NCBI RefSeq assembly: GCF_050908995.1
Contig: NC_135130.1
Span: forward strand, 4,767,001-4,831,000
Direction of reading: 5' to 3'
Length of the DNA: 64,000 nt
Source: Andrena cerasifolii
Lineage: Eukaryota; Arthropoda; Insecta; Hymenoptera; Andrenidae
Part shown: positions 56,928-64,000 of the stretch, piece by piece
Layout of the letters: the number at the start of each line of letters is the position of its first letter
Numbering within the stretch: the stretch's first letter is position 1
The notes under the pieces: generated by a model
Told to the model about the DNA's origin: nothing
Seen by the model: the letters and a program-made list of their open reading frames with translations, nothing else
Database searches by the model: none
Translations under genes and position numbers: made by a program

Positions 56928-58955
56928 TCAAACTGGCCTCTGATCATTTACCTCATGCACATTCCACATGGCCATAGAGAACTCCTCTCTACGGACCTCT
57001 GAGTTATCCAAAATACGGTTCTCTGGCATGGTGTAGGTGGTCCTACCCGCGAGTTTCAAGGACTCCAAGCCTGGGAACCACTTCAGTAACCGCCACCACT
57101 TCTTCCCCGACCCGTCCACGTTCGACAGCTTCACAGCTGCGTATTTGGTTGGCACGGATCTGCCAGTCTCTCTGCTCCTCTGATCCCTCGTAGAGCCGTC
57201 GTTGTCACGCGCCTCTTTCGATGGCGCCTCCAAGTTCCTGATCTCGTTGCCGATTCTGCTTTCAATGGACTTGTCGGCTATGTTTTGCGTGTCCATCGCG
57301 ATGTGCTCGACCAACGACGTCGTCTGCCTCGGGCTCTCCTCTTTGCCGGAGTTCCCGGAGCAGTCGGTGCTTTCATGGGCGAGCGCTGTTCCTCCACTGC
57401 CCGCGGTCCTCGAACCGTAAGCGCCCATTGCTCTTTGCTGAGACCTGGACAGGCTGGAGTAGGAGCGCTGCTCGGTGCGGATCGCCAGCCCTGGGATCCT
57501 GCAGCTTCTCGACAGTGTTTCCTGTGAAAACAATATAACCGCCCGTAGTTATGGGGGGGTTATAGGAGCTATTGGGGGTTTACTGGGTGGAGGAGTTAAC
57601 CCCAGGATGATTCGAGTGATTACATGGAAGTGGGCGTCTGGGACAGTTCGACTCGTATCAAGTATCCTGCTATAGGTACTTTATCTTAGGGTCGTTCGGT
57701 TACCCGGACGTTCCGATCTTTTTGAAACTGTGCAGGTTTGTAGAGGACCTCGACAGAAGTAGCAGGCAACTTTTCGGGTTTTCAGGGTGAAAACACCCCT
57801 TAAAGTGTGACTTCCTACTTTCCCGTATATCTTGAAAATTATAGTTGATATAAAAAAATTATTAGAGCGAAGACTTAAGGGCTTTTTATGCTCTATAAAA
57901 CTATTCGAACGAATTGTTTAAAATTTATAGTTTAAATAAAAAATCGTTCCACATTCAAAATTTTAAACAATTCGATTACACAGTTTTGTAGAGCATAAAT
58001 AGCCGTTGGGTTTTCATTATAATAATTTTTTTATATCGACTATAGTTTACAAGATATACAGGAAGGTACGAAATCACATATTAACCTTTAAGAGGTGTTT
58101 TCGTTCTGAAGAACCGAAAGTGGGTACCATCGAAAGATTGCCTGATACTTGTATCGAAGTCCTCTACAAACCTGCACAGTTTCAAAATAATCGGATTAGA
58201 GCAGTAGAGAAGTAATTTCTTCGAATTCTGAAGCTTTCTCTACTGTTACGCTATTACACTCGGTAACGTTGCGCGTGGGTCTGAAAAGACCCAGGCACCT
58301 TTCCGGCCCTCTTGTGGATCATAGGAAAGTGGATCTACAGCTATCAAACACTGAAATGTGGGGCAGATGTTTCTGTGCTATAGGATTCTGTAGTCGTTAT
58401 AAGAAAAGACTGAGTATCCCAGATGGATTAGAAAGAGGTAGGCAGAAGAATGGGAGTCTATGTGCATCCCATAAATTTCCACTGCCACAGAAAATACATG
58501 AATTTTCTAAAAAAATCTGGGGATATTCTGAGGAAAGGGTAGTTACTGTTTTGATTATACAGGGTGATTCAATTTAATCTAGTCATTACTAGCCATTCAA
58601 GAAACGACAGGAAAAGAAGCACTTCTTCTCAGTGCCGTTTTGAAGTATGACGTAATGTAATCACCCTGTACTTACAATAAGTCTGCTTGTTCCCCAACTA
58701 GAGCCTTGTTTAGAGGGACGAAGTTACTTACCATGAACGCCACGCGGAATTTATTGGACATGATGTTGTAGAGAATCGGGTTAATCGTGGTGGACACGTA
58801 ATACAGGACACCAGATATGTAGGTCATGAGAAGATAGAGGAACTCTATCCACTTGCTGTTGGAAGTTATGTGGTCCGAGTTTGTCCCGTAAATGGCGATC
58901 AGCCGCTGCACGTGAAATGGCGCCCAGCAGATGAAGAATGCTATCACCACTGCGA
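56928..58955 (-). CDS. Pyrokinin/CAPA-type neuropeptide receptor, last two coding exons (partial gene)
   Basis: This is a class A receptor for FXPRLamide or CAPA peptides, a relative of vertebrate neuromedin U receptors, at the plasma membrane. Exon 58955-58732 starts after a TTACAG acceptor (one base of a Val codon comes from the previous exon). It encodes TM6 with CWAPFH, an extracellular loop, and TM7 with NPILYNIMS, then KFRVAFM. The GTAAGT donor joins in phase 0 to 57521-56928, which begins ETLSRSC and encodes a 197-residue cytoplasmic tail rich in Ser, Arg and charged residues. The stop codon is at 56928-56930. TM1-TM5 are not in the window, so they lie beyond the right edge, at least 5 kb away. 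Whether it is the CAPA or a pyrokinin receptor cannot be settled from this part. Confidence 0.88.
57719..58187. mobile_element. Foldback element in the receptor intron
   Basis: TTTGAAACTGTGCAGGTTTG followed by TAGAGGA at the left mirrors TCCTCTACAAACCTGCACAG followed by TTTC at the right. The symmetry continues through GATATAAAAAAATTATTA and TTTATGCTCTA to a centre near 57945. It lies wholly in the intron between the TM6-TM7 exon and the tail exon. Confidence 0.8.
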
Positions 58956-61435
58956 CTGTAACAAGTTTCAAAGGATTCGATTAAGACTAAACAAGATCGT
59001 CGATATTACGCTCACCAAGACTTGATATCCTTCCGCAGAAAAATTCTCAAAGAATACGTCCAATTAGTGAGTCATTTGATACCGAACGCGATGAAGCTTC
59101 TGCGAATATAATTATCTCCCTGGCCTTCCAAGTTCCACTACCAACGAACTAATTAAAACACTTTTATTCCCCTCATAATAATCATCTCTCTACATCCGAG
59201 GACTTCTTAATGTTTTCCACTTCCTTCTCTTTAACCTTTCGTTAATTACCGGTTACACGTTTGGAGAGTTTAACGAAGCAGGTAGAAACTTATTGCAAAA
59301 TATTGTAAAGAAGTTAAAGAGAAGTAATTTAATTAACGAAGCAATTACGACCAGGTCGCAGGAGGGCAATTAACGGTGGCATTTCTTCGCCTCAGACGCA
59401 ATCAGCTGCAGTTGTTTTGTGGGGGAGGTACCATTTAGATCACGGTTGCAGGGAGGGTGCACTCTGTCGTAACAGTGCTGCAGTTATTTAAAAGAAGAAG
59501 AAGAAGTATTTATACTTCTTTCGATCAATTTATCTCAAAGTGTCCTCGTGGTCGTTATCGCGGAGGTACTAAAACAGGGTTCCCACGATTTCTACTGCCC
59601 TCTTTGCATTTAACAAATATAAACGTCCAGCTACAGGGGAAACAGTGTACAAACAGAATGTTGCGAAGGAAGTCCCACTCAGCCCGGGAAAAAGTTTTCT
59701 TCGCCGTGGAACGTCTTGGAAATCGAGCCAAGTCACGCGATGTTGCGGGAGCATCTTTTCGCAGAGCACGTCAAGCACACATAAGTACTTCGGAAAAGGG
59801 GCGTCGCTCAGCTGAAATGTTTAATATTATATCCCAAGGTAGAATAAAGAAGTTCGAACGCGCTTTAAGCGCAGAAAGTTGGGTGGGATAGTCTACCGTG
59901 TGTCAAGAAATTCATGATAATCGCCTGACGGGAGTTTGAAGAGGATTACGACGGATTCACAGTTTCCATGCATTTATGATGAACGAAAAGGGGTAGAACG
60001 TGAAAGGGGTGTTATTCTTCAATCGTGTTCTACCGAGGAGCCAGTAATTTACGGAACCCACGGATGTCGCGTTATCATTCTCCGGGGCACACAAATTAGT
60101 TCCAGGAGAAATGCTCCGCGCTTGTTAACCCCTTTACCCTCACAATTACGAAATTACTCCCTTCCCGGCAAAGGGATAAATAATGGTACTTTCGTTGGTC
60201 GCGACGTCGCATTTACTCCCCGCCGTAACTGCCGGGGCGTTTAATAACCAGCCCCGGGAGATCCAAAGAGTGCTTCTCAATTGCAATTCATCGGAAAACA
60301 CCGCGGAGCAGCGATTATTACCGATTAGCAGCCCAGTCTATCCTGCTTCGCTGAATTACGCTCAACCCCCTGCCCCAGCATTACGTATAGGCGGCCATCT
60401 TTCTGAGATCATCCTAATTCCGTGAGATTGGGGCGGGCTAGGAACTTATGGCAGCTTTTTGTCACAGTAATACCCGGCATTAGTCTGCTTCTTTCGTTAA
60501 TTAATTAACTCGAAGAGTCGGGGGATTCAGAGAAGTTTCTATACTTCGGGGCTCGCGCTTGGAAACGCTCGATGTTTTAGTACCTCTCCGGAACCATGGT
60601 TTGGGAATTATAGAATTCTATGGGAGGCTTGCTTGGCTTCAGCTTTAAATACACACGTGGAGCAAGATTGTAAAAAGCGGAGGTTTAATGGCTACGCGAA
60701 TTATTTTTCACTTTATCATCGTCCTACTCCGGCAGCCACGTTCGGAGCGGAAATAGCGCCCTCTGCAGGCTGCTAAGCGTTCGCTTTTTCGCGGTAATTT
60801 ATATTGAGCTCGAGGGACAGCTATCGTTTTTCAGCTTCGAAGGGAAATGAGTTTATATGAATTAAGCATGTACCGGATCTATCTTCAAATTGGTACCAAG
60901 TTGATGGGAATTTGTGAGATTGTTCCTCTTAATCTTCCTGGTGTGCTTAAAATTTTTTAAATGAATTCAATAAATGCTCGCTGAGTTATAACAACTTTAA
61001 TTTTCAATGATTTTACACATACTCTTATGGAAAGAGACGATCTTGACAGATAAAACTGCTGCCAAAATGGTGAAGAAATGGTACCAAGATTTTCAATTTT
61101 TTTGTACGTATAGTATATGGATAGATGACAATATTTGCCGAGTTTCAATTGTTTTCGCTACACCGTTTTAAAGAAATAAATTATAACTTGAGAAAATTGT
61201 GAATTCAGGGCATTTTCACTGCCAAAAGTTTAGCAAATTATGCCTGGAAAAGCATTTGTAAAGTGGAAAATACCTTTCTAGGAGTAAAAATAAGACTTCA
61301 ACTGTCGTTCGAGTTCCGTACGTCTAGATTTATTATGCGTAAGACGTAGATATTCAAGTATTTCAAATTTCATATACTTTTGTCTGATATTGTACGTTCG
61401 ATACATCCTTAACGACAATTGGGACAAGTTGTGCA
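58956..61435. other. Intron or upstream flank of the peptide receptor; no exon recognised
   Basis: No TM1-TM5 coding sequence was found on the minus strand here. Plus frames at 59457-59891, 59936-60244 and 60183-60425 have no domain. Confidence 0.45.
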
Positions 61436-61792
61436 CAGGGCCCGATCTAACGGCGTAAGCGGGGGCAACTGTCCAGAGTGGCAAATTTGGGGGATGAAAA
61501 ATTGCTAGAAAGAGAAAATTAAAATCTATAAAAACCAATAAAAAAATTAGAAGTTTTTAAAAAAAAGTAGTAAAAAATTAGACAATAGGTACACGTTTGA
61601 ATTTAGTATCAAACTTATAAATTGGTTTTAAATCACATTTTTTTTATAAAACAAAAGGCTTTTGTTATTCAACAAATACCTACAAAATTGTACAAAATTA
61701 TATATTAAAATAATTATTTACCTACAATTAAGTATAAAGGGTGGCAGAAATCATTTTTGCTTAGAACGGCGGAAGAGCTAGATTGAGCCCTG
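61436..61792. mobile_element. hAT-like miniature element with 8-bp target duplication
   Basis: CAGGGCCCGATCTAACGGCG at 61436 mirrors CTAGATTGAGCCCTG at the right end. Flanks GTTGTGCA (61428-61435) and GTTCTGCA (61793-61800) agree at 7 of 8 positions, as expected for an hAT target duplication. The body is AT-rich and non-coding. Confidence 0.7.
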
Positions 61793-62228
61793 GTTCTGCA
61801 AAAACCTGGCAACCCTCAAAATGGCAAAATAATTTTGTGATGTTTATTTTGCAGAAAAATTACGAACCCATAGAAGAACTCTAAAGGTGCAAATCCACGA
61901 TGAGTTAAAAATATCGCGTCTCACATAATACTTTAATTTCACGAGAGAATTATTTCATTATTTTTTAATTATTTTGCCATTACTTTCATGAAATTAGACT
62001 CCCACGAGACAAGTTTCATGATGTATTTTCAAAAATCTCATCTGTCACGTGGGTTCGCAGTTTTACCTTATACAATTATTAAAACTACCAAGCCATAGTT
62101 TCATTTTAGGTTTAAAAAACAAAAAGTACAGAAAATTTAAAATAATGTTAATTAAACTAGTAACAATTAAATAACCCATAACAAAACGTTCTAAATAATA
62201 TAATTTGAATTTCGACCGTAAAAATTGT

Positions 62229-62497
62229 TCTAATTAGAAGAGATAATTTCTGCGCACTGGTTCAGTCTATTAAATAATTAAATAAAAGCAATGAACGTGA
62301 TAATTGTTTAAAAGAAAAATTTTCTTGTATAAAAGAATGCGCAGTATTTTTTCCTTTTATCAAACTTTCCTTGAGAATGCTCATAATCACTGACCGAAAC
62401 GTTGGAATTTGATAAAAATTCTGAAAATTGCAAAATAGCTTTTATTTAATTATTTAATAGACCGAACCAGTGCGCCGAAATCATCTGTTCTAATTAA
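62229..62497. mobile_element. Foldback miniature element
   Basis: TGCGCACTGGTTCAGTCTAT plus TAAATAATTAAATAAAAGC on the left mirrors GCTTTTATTTAATTATTTAA plus TAGACCGAACCAGTGCGC on the right, and the outer TTCTAATTAGAAGAGATAAT is also mirrored with mismatches. The loop is about 130 bp. Confidence 0.75.
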
Positions 62498-63834
62498 AGC
62501 ATTTTAAAATAATAACAAGAAATAAAATATATCCAATAGAAATAAAGTTACTTTTTCTTAAAAATTAAAATCTTCAACCTTTTACTCAATTTTAGATCAT
62601 CGAGGGTTGGTAGCTTTCTGCATAACGTGGCCCAATTTGTCATCGACACACTGTTTCCGCGAGTTTCTCTGATCTTTCATGGGATCGAAGGATTTTGACT
62701 TGAAAAAAAAAATGAAGATAGGCAGCTTTCTTTTAGGTTGCATGTGAAATCTTCCGAGATAAGCACTACGTAGAGCAGAATATTATAAAGTGCTCCTCGG
62801 ACTGCAGAAAGAGAAATATGAAGATGGATCGATTGGTCGCATATCCGAGGACCCTTTGAACAACTGAGTACCCAATGGAGCTCCCTCGAACTGACTATTT
62901 AGATTGGCTGATCCAAGCGTGACTGAACGTCCAAAGTTAGCCAAAAGTCAAACGTACGATAAACCAATTAAGATCGTACCCGCAGGGTGGGTTGCGGCTC
63001 AAAGAGCGACGAGATGGATATCTTGTTTACTTGGTGAGTCCCCTGATTCGTCTAAATTCCGCTGGTCGGTATTGAAAAACCGATGGAGCCATCGAAAACG
63101 CTTGCTCTAGAAACGGCGAGGTAAATCAAGCTCTCAGGAAGCTCGTCTGACGCTTTCCACTACAAATGTGCTGCACTGCCGCTGATGCTGCAGTTGAAAA
63201 TGAGTTTCTCAAACGAGAATGTCGTGGAAGAATAAATATTCAGTGGGAATTTCCACGACTGAGATATTTTTCGTGTGACGGTACTTGGGGTGTTGGAGCG
63301 TTCAGAGATGGGGACAGAGGACTGGGATATTTGCAAGATTCGGAATTTTGGAGTGTTTAGTATTTGTTAAAAATTGGAGCACCTTCGCCGGATCAGGAAA
63401 TATTTACTAAGTGACAAAACCACTTTTTCGATTAAAAGTTTTAAAAAAATATAGGCACATCTTTGAATAATATATACTATTTTTTTTTCAAGTTTTCCTT
63501 AAAAACACACATGGTGATCGGTATTTTAATTTTCACTTCACTTGTGCGTAAATAAAGGTTCGTAACAGTTCATCAAACTGATGTTACATATGTATTAAGT
63601 AAAACGCTGTTTCATTTCTCTGTTTCTGATTACCTGGGAGATATGGAAATATCATGCATAACAGCGGACGATGACTTTTACGCAACGCGTTGGTGGATCT
63701 TGCATAATTTCTATATTTATTATTAAACATTAATAAACAAACTGCAACTTCTTCAAAGATGCATAAATACATGGTTCAAATTTCACATAAATGAGTAGTA
63801 TAGTAAAGAGAGTTCTAACCCAAAATTGAGTTCT
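62498..63834. other. Non-coding spacer with a partial repeat copy
   Basis: No gene was recognised. About 63705-63790 matches the interior of the TTAA element at 30836-30930 (CAACTTCTTCAAAGATGCAT and neighbouring blocks), so it is a fragment or diverged copy of that family. Confidence 0.45.
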
Positions 63835-64000
63835 GCGTTCAATACACGTTCAGAGTGGTACAATAGACGTTCAATACACGTTCAGAGTGGTACGATAGAC
63901 GTTCAATACACGTTCAGAGTGGTACGATAGACGTTCGATACACATATGGCGCCAGTACCACTCTGAACGTGTATTGAACGTCTATCGTACCACTCTGAAC
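63835..64000. repeat. 32-bp tandem repeat folding back on itself, cut by window edge
   Basis: Three direct copies of a 32-bp unit (GTTCAATACACGTTCAGAGT then GGTACGATAGAC) are followed after about 63950 by the same sequence in inverted orientation (ACTCTGAACGTGTATTGAAC and on). The centre is near ATATGGCGCCAGTACC. The array continues past the window. Confidence 0.85.

Overview
This window looks like nuclear DNA from an insect. The genes have introns with GT/AG borders, and the encoded proteins are animal proteins with close arthropod relatives (a beta-type octopamine receptor, a pyrokinin/CAPA-type peptide receptor, Trabid and NDOR1). The spacer DNA is AT-rich and full of small inverted-repeat transposons. 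A hymenopteran is my best guess from overall character, but nothing in the sequence proves it. There is no operon structure, no rRNA, no clean tRNA gene and no CRISPR array.

Four protein-coding genes can be supported. (1) Minus strand, 12071-12873: first coding exon of a beta-adrenergic-like octopamine receptor (TM1-TM5); the remaining exons lie beyond the left edge, so the next intron is longer than 12 kb. (2) Minus strand, 36763-39996: a complete seven-exon Trabid/ZRANB1 deubiquitinase gene, assembled here to 742 codons with every splice phase consistent. (3) Plus strand, 43785-45782: a complete three-exon NADPH-dependent diflavin oxidoreductase 1 gene (592 codons). Genes 2 and 3 are divergent, about 3.8 kb apart. 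(4) Minus strand, 56928-58955: the last two coding exons (TM6-TM7 and a long tail) of a pyrokinin/CAPA-type neuropeptide receptor whose start lies beyond the right edge.

Most of the rest is mobile or repetitive DNA. Left part (1-11.8 kb): several TTAA-flanked foldback elements, some sharing a single TTAA with their neighbour; a Tc1/mariner-like element with an expanded TATAA array; and an 803-bp retroposed insertion with a 16-bp target duplication inside the octopamine-receptor intron. Middle (16-32 kb): more TTAA elements, a Helitron-like block with a 146-bp tandem array, a TTCGAA-rich minisatellite and tRNA-derived SINE-like copies. Right (45.8-64 kb): further foldbacks, two hAT-like miniature elements with recognisable 8-bp target duplications, and a terminal minisatellite.

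The most unusual object is a 7.07-kb candidate transposon at 46837-53909. It has perfect 29-bp terminal inverted repeats and a matching 7-bp GCGTTGG duplication on both sides. I recognise no transposase in it. It contains three different tandem arrays, including about 224 copies of a 13-bp unit, and a roughly 600-bp stretch (52620-53205) made of consecutive strong stem-loops that looks like a structured RNA. Long open frames over the tandem arrays are by-products of repeat composition, not genes.
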